Below, in pieces: positions 55,022 through 62,816 of a stretch of DNA of 64,000 nucleotides. The translations under genes and the position numbers were made by a program. Under the pieces are notes generated by a model. The model saw only the letters and a list, made by a program, of their open reading frames with translations. It had not been told where the DNA came from and searched no databases. The first letter of the stretch is position 1; each line of letters opens with the position of its first letter. The DNA is from Pseudoalteromonas luteoviolacea (lineage in GTDB: Bacteria > Pseudomonadota > Gammaproteobacteria > Enterobacterales > Alteromonadaceae): NCBI RefSeq assembly GCF_021654285.1, contig NZ_JAKFZS010000006.1, positions 124,001 through 188,000 of the forward strand, written 5' to 3'.

Positions 55022-56414
55022 TCTTTGTCTTCCTAAGTTCTACTTCGACTGCTTTATCGGTTTTTAGGTCGACAGCGGTTTCACTCTGCTTTGGACCTGC
55101 ATGTGTTTTCAAAATGACGGGAACGTAATTGTGTGTGGTTGCCGCTCCATCAATGGATTTAATTGTGTCATTGAGTGCAGGATATAAACCGTTACCGTAA
55201 TAGGTCGAGACCTCATTTAAGCGCTCAAGATCAAGATCTGCAGGCAAATTGGCCAGAATTTTCGTAAACGCGGTTGTACCTTGATACGCTTGCATTTTGG
55301 GGAGTTCATATTCAGTGCAAAAACCATATAAAGTGTCATCAATGATCACAGAGTTTGGGCGTGTATGCACCGCAAGCTGACTTAATTGCTTAGCGTGAAA
55401 AGCATGACCATTAATCGTGTATGTCGCCACTGGTAACTTATTAGCATTGACCAATTTTCTGATGCGAGTGGCGTCTTCTGCATATTGGCGTATGTCTATC
55501 GCGATGCCAAAGTTATGTTTGAGGTGTCTTTTTAATTTACTCATACCTTGAGGGTTGTCGTGTCTATTTTCCTTAAATCGACGGCTCCCAAAGCCTACGA
55601 TATCCTCAATTAATTCGCTGTTCCTTTGATAAATATTGTCACTGGCGGCTCCATGCTCTAGCGTTTTTTTGAGCAGCATGACTGACTTTTTGGCTGGTCG
55701 CTGAATATATGAGAGAAAAACATTAGAGTTTACTTCTCGCATCTTGATTAATTGGTCTAACTTTAAGCTCGAATAAAAATAACGTTTATGTCCAAGGAGC
55801 TGAAGCGCTAAAGTATCTAGTTGCTCTAACTCTTTTTTGCTTGTTTGCGATTTTATCTCAATATTTAGAAGTTGCCCTGCACGTGCTGAATTGGCAAAAG
55901 TAATCAGTGTGTCTCTAAGTGTTGGAGGAAGTACTTCAAGCAGTTGGCCTGTTTTTTGGTCGCGGGTTCTGAGATAGCCCCACTCTTGGCGATAGTTCAA
56001 ACGTTCTATTTTTCGGCGCTTGTTGTCGATGGTACCCGTCTCACGCCCTGTACGACTGTCGTGGTGCAATACCCAAACATCATCAGAAGTAATGCGCACA
56101 TCTATTTCAATCACATCGAATCCATTGTCCAGCGAATCAATCACGGCATTGAGGGAGTTCTCAGGATATCGAATAGATCCCCTGTGACTCTGAAGTTGAT
56201 AGTTACCACATTGTGTTTCGTTGGCGTAGTTAATATTTCCAAGATGTGATTGGTAAAAGCCTCGAGCTGCAATGGCTTCTCTTAGCGCCGTTGCTTCGTA
56301 ATGTTGTTTAATCGTTGCGGGGTCTTTTTGAGTTGGCTTGGTACTCGAGCAAGCACTGAGCAATAAAGCAATCAAAATGAGAAATAAGGTAAGCGGAATG
56401 TTAATAGTGCGCAT
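55014..56414 (-). CDS. Glycerophosphodiester phosphodiesterase lipoprotein
   Basis: A 466-residue lipoprotein (lipobox LLSAC). The GDPD TIM barrel begins with LQSHRGSIRYPENSLNAV (catalytic His, Arg, Glu-Asn), then VIEIDVRITSDDVWVLHHDS with the metal-binding Glu-x-Asp and second His. It should hydrolyse glycerophosphodiesters to glycerol 3-phosphate and alcohol, or act on a related phosphodiester, in the periplasm. About 150 residues longer than minimal GDPDs. The start was chosen at the ATG giving a clean lipoprotein signal; a GTG 15 bases upstream is possible. Coupled to the PEGA membrane protein. Confidence 0.83.
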   Translation of the reverse strand: MRTINIPLTLFLILIALLLSACSSTKPTQKDPATIKQHYEATALREAIAARGFYQSHLGNINYANETQCGNYQLQSHRGSIRYPENSLNAVIDSLDNGFDVIEIDVRITSDDVWVLHHDSRTGRETGTIDNKRRKIERLNYRQEWGYLRTRDQKTGQLLEVLPPTLRDTLITFANSARAGQLLNIEIKSQTSKKELEQLDTLALQLLGHKRYFYSSLKLDQLIKMREVNSNVFLSYIQRPAKKSVMLLKKTLEHGAASDNIYQRNSELIEDIVGFGSRRFKENRHDNPQGMSKLKRHLKHNFGIAIDIRQYAEDATRIRKLVNANKLPVATYTINGHAFHAKQLSQLAVHTRPNSVIIDDTLYGFCTEYELPKMQAYQGTTAFTKILANLPADLDLERLNEVSTYYGNGLYPALNDTIKSIDGAATTHNYVPVILKTHAGPKQSETAVDLKTDKAVEVELRKTKSE

Positions 56415-56660
56415 AGTCCATTTAAACACGTATAAAAACCCGTAATTGAAATTTAAAATGCTATAAAAGTCAATGTATTAGATTGTTTTTTTTAACTGAA
56501 AACAGTGTTCAAAAATATTTTGTTCAAGGGAGACTTGTCTGTGGTATTGAAGCTGTAACCTTGTTGGAAGATATTATGATTATATATTGCGTTATTTAAC
56601 GATTTTTATTTGCAATTTGTTTAGCAGAGCAAGGTATTAATGCCCTGCTTCTGAACTAAG

Positions 56661-57506
56661 TTATTGGCATTTTGATATAAGCGTATCTTTTAAAAACTGT
56701 CCAATTTGAGTTTGCGTGTCACGATTAAAAGTGTAATGCCCGCCTTCAAGTGCAATATGTTGATAGGCATGCGGGTAATTGACTTTGTCTAACTGTTTAA
56801 TGATTTGATTGGACATCATGTATGATGGCCACACTTCATCTTGTTTGGCCGAGACCAGCAGTATCGGTCCTTTATTTTGTTCAATAGGAATTCTGGCAGC
56901 GCTAATAATGTCCTTGTGTGCACTGGATAAGGCGTGCTCAAAAGCCGGCGTAAACTCACCGGTAAAGTTGCCTTTTTGCATTTTCCAAGACAGCAAAGGC
57001 GCCTCTACATAGTTGAGAGGCTGTTCTTTTAACATCCACCCGGAACGAGATGACGGCGTTTTGACTGCATTCCAACTTACATGAGTCGGCATCACGGCTA
57101 CAACGTGGTTGATATTGTCGAAATGACTCCCTAGTAACAGGGCTAGCTCTGCCCCCTTGGAAAAGCCATATACAGCGATGCAGTTTTCATTAATGTGCGG
57201 GTCTTTTGCCAAGGTATTGATCCGCGCTGCGATATCCTCAAGTGATAATTCTACTTGTTGTGATGGCGTTGATTCTGTGCCGTAGTAGCCCACTGCCGCC
57301 ACAGAAAGCCCCATGTCATGAAAGCTATTTAAAAATGGTTGCCAACGGGGCTTAGCTAAAGTATTACCTCCCTCACTGCCGCCAAATACAATAACCAGCG
57401 GGTGTTTTTCTCCATCCTTAATAAAGTGTTTTTTTACGTCTGGTTCAGAGCTAGAACTGCAAGCCGCAAGGAGCCCTACCAAGCAAAATGGCATCATTGA
57501 TTTCAT
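56661..57506 (-). CDS. Alpha/beta-hydrolase lipoprotein (BAAT_C-like)
   Basis: A 281-residue lipoprotein (lipobox LLAAC) with an alpha/beta-hydrolase fold. The oxyanion strand is IVFGGSEGG and the nucleophile elbow GFSKGAE; aspartate (SAKQDEVWPS) and histidine (EGGHYTF) complete the triad. It resembles the C-terminal domain of acyl-CoA thioesterase/BAAT enzymes. Substrate unknown, though periplasmic location argues against acyl-CoA. It follows the LytTR regulator by 21 bases with a CAGGAAAA site, so it is likely the output gene of that operon. Confidence 0.8.
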   Translation of the reverse strand: MKSMMPFCLVGLLAACSSSSEPDVKKHFIKDGEKHPLVIVFGGSEGGNTLAKPRWQPFLNSFHDMGLSVAAVGYYGTESTPSQQVELSLEDIAARINTLAKDPHINENCIAVYGFSKGAELALLLGSHFDNINHVVAVMPTHVSWNAVKTPSSRSGWMLKEQPLNYVEAPLLSWKMQKGNFTGEFTPAFEHALSSAHKDIISAARIPIEQNKGPILLVSAKQDEVWPSYMMSNQIIKQLDKVNYPHAYQHIALEGGHYTFNRDTQTQIGQFLKDTLISKCQ

Positions 57507-57527
57507 AATTTTTTCCTGTTTTTATGG

Positions 57528-58232
57528 TTATAGGTTGAGTATTTTTTTGAGGAGTTTAGCCCCGTTTCTACTGCTGGTTATTTGTATACGTGAGTTTTGC
57601 AATGTGATCAGGTAACCACCTGTCACCCAACGCTCAAGTGTGTCAATTCGGTGTGTGTTTAATATGCTATCGCGATGCACTCTTACAAATTGGCTTGGTA
57701 ACATGTGCATTAAATCATCTAAAGCAAAATCAAGGGGGTATGACTGAGAAGGTGTATATGCGATGGCTTGACCATGCTCAAGTTTGATGGCCTCAATGTG
57801 ATTAACTTCAATCATACATACTTTACCCACAAACTTGCTGGTTAAAGTTTGTGTTGTTTTTTGTTGGCCAACTACCTTATGGTTAACTCGATTGAGTGCC
57901 AATGCCAACCTTTCGGTATCATAGGGCTTTAGTAAATAGTCTGTTGCGCCCATATCAAAAGCATCGACAGCAAATTCACTATATGCAGTGGTAAAAATCA
58001 GCTGGCCAGAGTACCCATCTTGGATCAGGCGTTTGGCAAAAGCGACGCCATTTATTTGGGGTAAATTGATATCAACAAACACCACATCAAGTTCTAAATC
58101 TTGCAGTTCTGTTAAACTCGCTACAGGTCTTGAGTTGGTATAAACGAGCGTACATAGATTTAGCTCTTCTAGCTGAGAGGTCAGCTTATCTAACGCAGGC
58201 TTCTCGTCTTCAATTATGGCAACTTTAAGCAT
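57528..58232 (-). CDS. LytTR-family response regulator
   Basis: A 234-residue response regulator. The receiver domain has acidic pocket EDE (8-10), phospho-acceptor Asp54 (FVDINLP), Thr in LIFTTAY and Lys in LLKPYD. The C-terminal LytTR DNA-binding domain (about 130-234) ends with FVRVHRDSILN and NGAKLLKKIL. It is activated by the kinase encoded directly upstream; the stop TAA is followed at once by its ATG, with AAGGAG inside the kinase gene. Probable target: its own operon, including the downstream hydrolase. Confidence 0.93.
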   Translation of the reverse strand: MLKVAIIEDEKPALDKLTSQLEELNLCTLVYTNSRPVASLTELQDLELDVVFVDINLPQINGVAFAKRLIQDGYSGQLIFTTAYSEFAVDAFDMGATDYLLKPYDTERLALALNRVNHKVVGQQKTTQTLTSKFVGKVCMIEVNHIEAIKLEHGQAIAYTPSQSYPLDFALDDLMHMLPSQFVRVHRDSILNTHRIDTLERWVTGGYLITLQNSRIQITSSRNGAKLLKKILNL

Positions 58233-59321
58233 TTATACCGCTCCTTTGGATAATGTAAAGCATGCTTTTGCACCACCACTTGGCACATTACTGAGCTCAA
58301 GTTGTGTGCCCATTTCAAGCCGTAACCTTGATTGTGTAATTGCTAAGCCAAGTCCAGTATCTAGCTCGCCAGACAAAATATGTTCCGCAAACCCTTGGCC
58401 GTTATCTTCTATTGATATGGTGAAGCTGTGGCCATGATTGATAGCACTTACTTTTACGGTGAGTGGTTTTGATACACAGTGTTTGAGCGCATTTTCTAGC
58501 AGGGGTTGTAAGATCATAGCTGGGAGCTGTGCATTGAGTAAGTTGTCCTGAATATCAAATTCGAATGTCACATCCTTACCGAAACGCGCTGTCTCTATTT
58601 TACACCATTGATTGATAGCAACTAGCTCATCCGCCAATGAGACAGTTTTATTTTGCGCATTGTTATGGCTGGCATTATTGATGGAGTATCGCAAAACCGT
58701 AGATAAGCTATGCACCAGTCTCTGCGCCGTTTTTGGTTTTGCCACAGTGAGCGCTGAAATGGTATTTAGGCTGTTAAAAAGAAAATGTGGGTTGAGCTGG
58801 CCATGCAATACTTTTATTTCGGCTTGCTTACGCAGAAGTTGTTCGTCTTTAAGGTGCTTCTGATTTAAATAAAACTTACAGAGCATAAAAATGCCTATGC
58901 TCCAAGGTAGTGCTACAAATACTGCATCAGTGATTGTGAGTGCTGGAATACTAAGCAACAAGGATCTTAAACTCCCCCATGTGTAACAGCCCATCACGAC
59001 AGTGAAGTAAAATACACTTATTTGTGCTAGCCAATTGTTTATTTTTAGTATGTTGATCCCCAAGTAGCTAATAATCATAGGCAACCAATACATGAAAAGC
59101 ACACACAGCAGAGACGAATATAAAATCAAGCTTGAGTAAGCCATACCTCGCTGAATCCAGTCAGTGAAGCTGATAGCTAAACTCACCAGTGCCATGATTA
59201 CCAGTGCAAGCAGTTTTTCTGTATTGTTTAAGTGTATTTCAGTCATAACAAGATCAAAAAGTAGATAGTGCAAAGCTATATTACTGATAAATAAAGGGAG
59301 TGCAGTAAAAACTAGGCTCAA
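58233..59321 (-). CDS. LytS/YehU-type sensor histidine kinase
   Basis: A 362-residue kinase with five to six N-terminal membrane helices (to about residue 150) that form the sensing region, then a HisKA_5-like domain. The phospho-histidine is His179 in LNPHFLFNSLN. The ATPase domain has LQPLLENALKHC (N box), IEDNGQGF and GLGLAIT. It signals to the LytTR regulator encoded next. The only usable start before the first helix is TTG, with no clear ribosome site, so the N-terminus is uncertain. Signal unknown. Confidence 0.9.
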   Translation of the reverse strand: MSLVFTALPLFISNIALHYLLFDLVMTEIHLNNTEKLLALVIMALVSLAISFTDWIQRGMAYSSLILYSSLLCVLFMYWLPMIISYLGINILKINNWLAQISVFYFTVVMGCYTWGSLRSLLLSIPALTITDAVFVALPWSIGIFMLCKFYLNQKHLKDEQLLRKQAEIKVLHGQLNPHFLFNSLNTISALTVAKPKTAQRLVHSLSTVLRYSINNASHNNAQNKTVSLADELVAINQWCKIETARFGKDVTFEFDIQDNLLNAQLPAMILQPLLENALKHCVSKPLTVKVSAINHGHSFTISIEDNGQGFAEHILSGELDTGLGLAITQSRLRLEMGTQLELSNVPSGGAKACFTLSKGAV

Positions 59322-59384
59322 TAGTCGTTTTTTGACTGTGAATGGTCAGCAAGAGGTTATTTGTGCAATTTTTTGAGTTGGAAA

Positions 59385-59415
59385 ATAAAAAAGCGGCAAA
59401 GGATTACCGCTTTTT
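59385..59415. terminator. Terminator between exported protein and kinase genes
   Basis: AAAAAGCGG (59388-59396) and CCGCTTTTT (59407-59415) around a 10-base loop. On the minus strand the stem is followed by a T run, ending the 59455-60216 gene before the kinase operon. Confidence 0.75.
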
Positions 59416-59454
59416 ATTGATCACATTGTGAATTCAGAGGCTTAAAAATTTAGA

Positions 59455-60216
59455 CTAGTTACGGTTGTCGTAGGCTTGCCATTCTAAGAACAAGCCAATT
59501 GTGTGGCCGCCAATTCTACCTGCTTCGGAGATGTCATCATGTATTGCCATTGCAGCATCTCTGTACATTACTGAGGCATCAAGGAGCTTTTGCTTATGCT
59601 CGTCTTTACACTCAAGCGCTAAACTCTCGTTAGGTAAATTGTCACAGTCGCGATAAGTGGCGTTTAAGTCATCGACAATATGCAATTTGAAGTGATCAGA
59701 TAAGTCCCCAACATACTGTGTAATAAGCGGTTCTGAAATATGTTCAATAGCTTTAAATGAGGCTGATAAGGTCCAGCAGCGCTGCCATGTGGCTGGAAAT
59801 TGCTGCTCGGTTTGCTCTAAATAAGTGATATGGTTTGTCGCATGATGAGGCTGTTGACTATAACTCAGTGCGATATCAAATGCGGCACAATTTTGCGGCG
59901 TTAAAAGCAAAGATTGCTGGGTTGTATTGTATACCGCGTGATATGACTTCCAAGCGGGCGCATAGCTGTGTGCGAAATTAAACCAAAGGTCTTGCATGGT
60001 GTTAATCAAGGTATCGTGAAATCTTGGGTCATGAGATACGCCATGCTTAGCTAACCAGTTTAGGTTATCTAATGCTGCGCGGTTTTCATTGTTTGCGATC
60101 AATTCAAATGTTTGCGCTAGCATCTGATCTACATCGACTAGGTCTGTATTCGCAAAGCTTGCAGAACTTGATACAGCAGCGAAAAACAAAGAGGTTGCAC
60201 AGATGAATTTTTTCAT
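59455..60216 (-). CDS. Exported helical protein, unknown
   Basis: A 253-residue protein with a signal peptide (KKFICATSLFFAAVSSSASF, then AN). The mature part is helix-rich with five cysteines (QNCAAFD, QRCWTLS, RDCDNL, ECKDEH plus one in the signal). SDHFKLHIVDDLNATYRDCD and GGHTIGLFLEWQAYDNRN at the C-terminus look conserved. No family recognised. Monocistronic with its own terminator. Confidence 0.68.
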   Translation of the reverse strand: MKKFICATSLFFAAVSSSASFANTDLVDVDQMLAQTFELIANNENRAALDNLNWLAKHGVSHDPRFHDTLINTMQDLWFNFAHSYAPAWKSYHAVYNTTQQSLLLTPQNCAAFDIALSYSQQPHHATNHITYLEQTEQQFPATWQRCWTLSASFKAIEHISEPLITQYVGDLSDHFKLHIVDDLNATYRDCDNLPNESLALECKDEHKQKLLDASVMYRDAAMAIHDDISEAGRIGGHTIGLFLEWQAYDNRN

Positions 60217-60547
60217 ATTTCTTTTTTCCTTAAAGAGTTATTTTGGTGTTTTAAATAATGCCTTTCGTGGCAACAATCTCACTTTCTAATGTTTAGGTAT
60301 TAGTGAGTAAGATGTTTTTAGTAAGCAATTCGTATGCCATGTCTTGGTGAATTGAATGAGTTGTTGGCGTTATATTGATTATTAGAGGCTGCATAAGCCT
60401 TTAGTTAATGAGCTAAAAAAGAATAGTCTGCGCTTTTTGCTCGCCAAGGCTAATCAAACTAGAGGCTTTGGATTGCAAACTGCGCAATTTTGTACAAGCA
60501 CTTTTAGGTCACTTACGTTAAGCTGAGTTGGAGTAAGGGGGAAGTCT
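60217..60547. other. Divergent spacer before AraC regulator
   Basis: A 331-base gap that must hold promoters for the exported protein (minus) and the araC-azlCD unit (plus). I see no gene or convincing promoter match. Confidence 0.4.
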
Positions 60548-61348
60548 ATGCAGCAATCAAAATTTAGCTTTCACCACGAGTTAGGTGGTTTGGAAGTACT
60601 TCATAATATTGACAAAAAAACTGATTTTGGGCGGCACAATCACAGTGGTTACACAGTGGCTTTGGTCGATTGCGGCGCACAGCGTTTTTTTCGTTCTGGC
60701 GCGCAGCACCTTGCTGGTAAACATAGTCTAATCTTGATTAATGCTGAACAAGTACATGATTGTAAAAAGGCGTGTGAGGGGATCTCATCTTATCGCTCTA
60801 TGTACCCAACGCCGGAGTTGTTTAACAGCTTAATGGACTGTAACCAAAACCGTGCGCCTTATTTCAGTGAGGCGGTGATGTATAACCCAGTGCTTGCCCT
60901 GCAGCTACATGACTTGTTTACCACATTGGACTCAGCAGCTGGCTTGCTGGAAAAGCAAACTCAACTTGTGCATTTTTTAGATAATTTGTGTCAGTCAGCA
61001 GGCAAAGTAACGTTAGCTGATGAGCAAAATTCGCTGAAATGCAGAATAGAGTTAGCAAAATCTTATCTGCTCGATCATGTGTTTGATGACGTGTCATTGG
61101 CTGATTTAGCGCAGCTTATTCACATGAGCCACTTTCATTTTGTACGCTCTTTTAAAGCTCAGACAGGGCTGACACCTCATGCGTTCCAAATTCAACATAG
61201 ATTGAATCACGCCAAGGCGCTGCTTCGCCATGGTCAGAGTATCTCTGATGTGGCGAGTCATGTTGGGTTTTATGATCATAGCCACTTTAGTCGTCATTTT
61301 AAGAAAAATATGGGGATCACCCCAAACCAATACAAACAGGCGTGTTAA
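60548..61348 (+). CDS. AraC-family regulator with cupin sensor
   Basis: A 266-residue regulator: N-terminal AraC-type cupin (HNHSGYTVALVDCGAQRFF) and a C-terminal double helix-turn-helix (DVSLADLAQLIHMSHFHFVR, then SISDVASHVGFYDHSHFSRH and the family tail GITPNQYKQ). A ribosome site AGGGGGAAG precedes the ATG. It ends four bases before azlC, so it very probably regulates the branched-chain amino-acid-type exporter behind it. Effector unknown. Confidence 0.9.
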   Translation: MQQSKFSFHHELGGLEVLHNIDKKTDFGRHNHSGYTVALVDCGAQRFFRSGAQHLAGKHSLILINAEQVHDCKKACEGISSYRSMYPTPELFNSLMDCNQNRAPYFSEAVMYNPVLALQLHDLFTTLDSAAGLLEKQTQLVHFLDNLCQSAGKVTLADEQNSLKCRIELAKSYLLDHVFDDVSLADLAQLIHMSHFHFVRSFKAQTGLTPHAFQIQHRLNHAKALLRHGQSISDVASHVGFYDHSHFSRHFKKNMGITPNQYKQAC

Positions 61349-61352
61349 TTCT

Positions 61353-62036
61353 ATGAAAGTTGCAATAAAAAAAGGCTTGCTTGATATGCTGCCACTCAAC
61401 TTGGCGGTGTTGCCTTGGGGTTTGTTATGTGGCTCTTTGGCGATTCAAAATGGGTTTACAGCATTGGAGGCACAGCTTATGTCTGTGCTGGTATTTGCGG
61501 GTTCTGCGCAATTGGTGGCGGTAGAGCTAATGGCCAAAGAAGCCTCACTACTAACCTTGCTGGTAACGACATTCATCATTAGTGCACGTCATTTACTATA
61601 CGGATTAGCCATACGTAATAAAATGGTCGATAAACCGCTTCGTTGGCGCGGGCCAATTGCATTTTTCCTCACTGATGAACTGTTCGCTTTTTCTCACCAT
61701 CACCGAGCATATCAAGGTAAATTGCGTCTTGTGTATGCACTGGTTGCAGGCGGGAGCTTCTATCTCGCTTGGAATGTGTGGACATTTTTTGGCATTGTGG
61801 CAGGGCAGTTTTTACCTGATCTGACTAATTTAGGTTTGGACTTTGCCATCGCAGCCATTTTTATAGCGCTGGTGGTACCTGGGGGGTCAAACCTCCCTGT
61901 ATTGTGTGCCTGTTTAGTATCAGGGATCAGCATACTGTATTTCAAAACCATACAGTTTGAATTTGGTTTGGTGGCTTCTGCATTGCTTGGCATGAGCACA
62001 GGTTATGTTTTGCAGGCAAAAGAGGACAAATCATGA
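61353..62036 (+). CDS. azlC: AzlC-family amino-acid exporter, large subunit
   Basis: A 227-residue membrane protein with six or more helices. PLNLAVLPWGLLCGSLAIQNGF, MSVLVFAGSAQLVAVELM and SARHLLYGL are AzlC landmarks. With AzlD it exports branched-chain amino acids or analogues. It begins four bases after the AraC gene and overlaps azlD by four bases (ATGA). The ATG was chosen for family fit; an upstream frame overlapping araC would add an unrelated N-terminus. Confidence 0.9.
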   Translation: MKVAIKKGLLDMLPLNLAVLPWGLLCGSLAIQNGFTALEAQLMSVLVFAGSAQLVAVELMAKEASLLTLLVTTFIISARHLLYGLAIRNKMVDKPLRWRGPIAFFLTDELFAFSHHHRAYQGKLRLVYALVAGGSFYLAWNVWTFFGIVAGQFLPDLTNLGLDFAIAAIFIALVVPGGSNLPVLCACLVSGISILYFKTIQFEFGLVASALLGMSTGYVLQAKEDKS

Positions 62037-62332
62037 TAGTTACGATTGTTGCGCTTGCATGTGTCACTTTTGCCACTCGATATCTATTTTTAGCAAAAAA
62101 CTTACCGTTTACCATTGGTCCGAGATTTCAGCGTTTGCTGAGCTTTAGCGCACCATGTGTACTGACTGCGATTTGGGTGCCAATTGTGTTTATGCCAAAT
62201 GGGGAACTGGTTACTGAGTTGAATAACCCTTATTTATTGGGTGCTCTAGCAGCCGTTTTTTTGGCGTTTAAATTTAAGAATCTCTATCTCACTACCTTCG
62301 GAAGCTTGCTTGTGTTTTATCTGTTTTTTTGA
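62033..62332 (+). CDS. azlD: AzlD-family exporter small subunit
   Basis: A 99-residue membrane protein with three to four helices. TRYLFLAKNLP and LSFSAPCVLTAIWVPIVF match the AzlD family. The ATGA overlap with azlC shows coupling, as in other AzlCD exporters where both subunits are needed. Last gene of the unit. A repeat array follows instead of a canonical terminator. Confidence 0.9.
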   Translation: MIVTIVALACVTFATRYLFLAKNLPFTIGPRFQRLLSFSAPCVLTAIWVPIVFMPNGELVTELNNPYLLGALAAVFLAFKFKNLYLTTFGSLLVFYLFF

Positions 62333-62351
62333 ATCACTTTGGGATCTCAAA

Positions 62352-62726
62352 CGAGTTCAGGGTGACGAGGTTTAGTTGAGTGTTGTTGGTTTAAACAAGT
62401 TGCACTTTCTTACCCTGTCGTTGCGGGCTTGTCCCGCAATCCATGTTTGAGAGAGGATTGGGACCTGTATCGAGTTCAGGATGACGGGGTTTAGTTTAGT
62501 GTTGTTGGTTTAAACAAGTTGCACTCTCTTACCCTTGTCGTTGCGGGCTTGTTCCGCAATCCATGTTTGAGAGGGTATTGGGCCCTGAAGCGAGTTCAGG
62601 ATGACGGGGTTTAGTGTTGTTGGTTTAAACAAGTTGCACTTTCTTACTCTGTCGTTGCGGGCTTGTCCCGCAATCCATATTTGAGAGGGAATTGGGACCT
62701 GTATCGAGTTCAGAGTGACGGGGTTA
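62352..62726. repeat. Tandem intergenic repeat, about 119 bp x 3 plus partial
   Basis: CGAGTTCAG recurs at 62352, 62471, 62591 and 62705 (spacings 119, 120 and 114). Each full unit also holds TGGTTTAAACAAGTTGCACT and the palindrome GCGGGCTTGTCCCGC (one base changed in unit 2). It lies between convergent azlD and a minus-strand gene. The palindrome suggests a REP/BIME-like element. Confidence 0.88.
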
Positions 62727-62765
62727 ATTTTTCCAAGGAGGTGGGCTTAATTGAAGGTCACCATT

Positions 62766-62800
62766 AAAAAGCCCCTGAAGCCAGAGGCGACAGGGGCTTA
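62766..62800 (-). terminator. Terminator of right-edge gene
   Basis: AAGCCCCTG (62769-62777) and CAGGGGCTT (62791-62799) with a 13-base loop. On the minus strand the stem runs into TTTTTAATGG, 17 bases past the stop codon. Confidence 0.78.
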
Positions 62801-62816
62801 TCGTTATCGCTTTATG

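Noticed and set aside
62352..62726. 119-bp repeats considered as a CRISPR array
   Set aside because: Units are tandem with no unique spacers of uniform size, and no cas genes are present.
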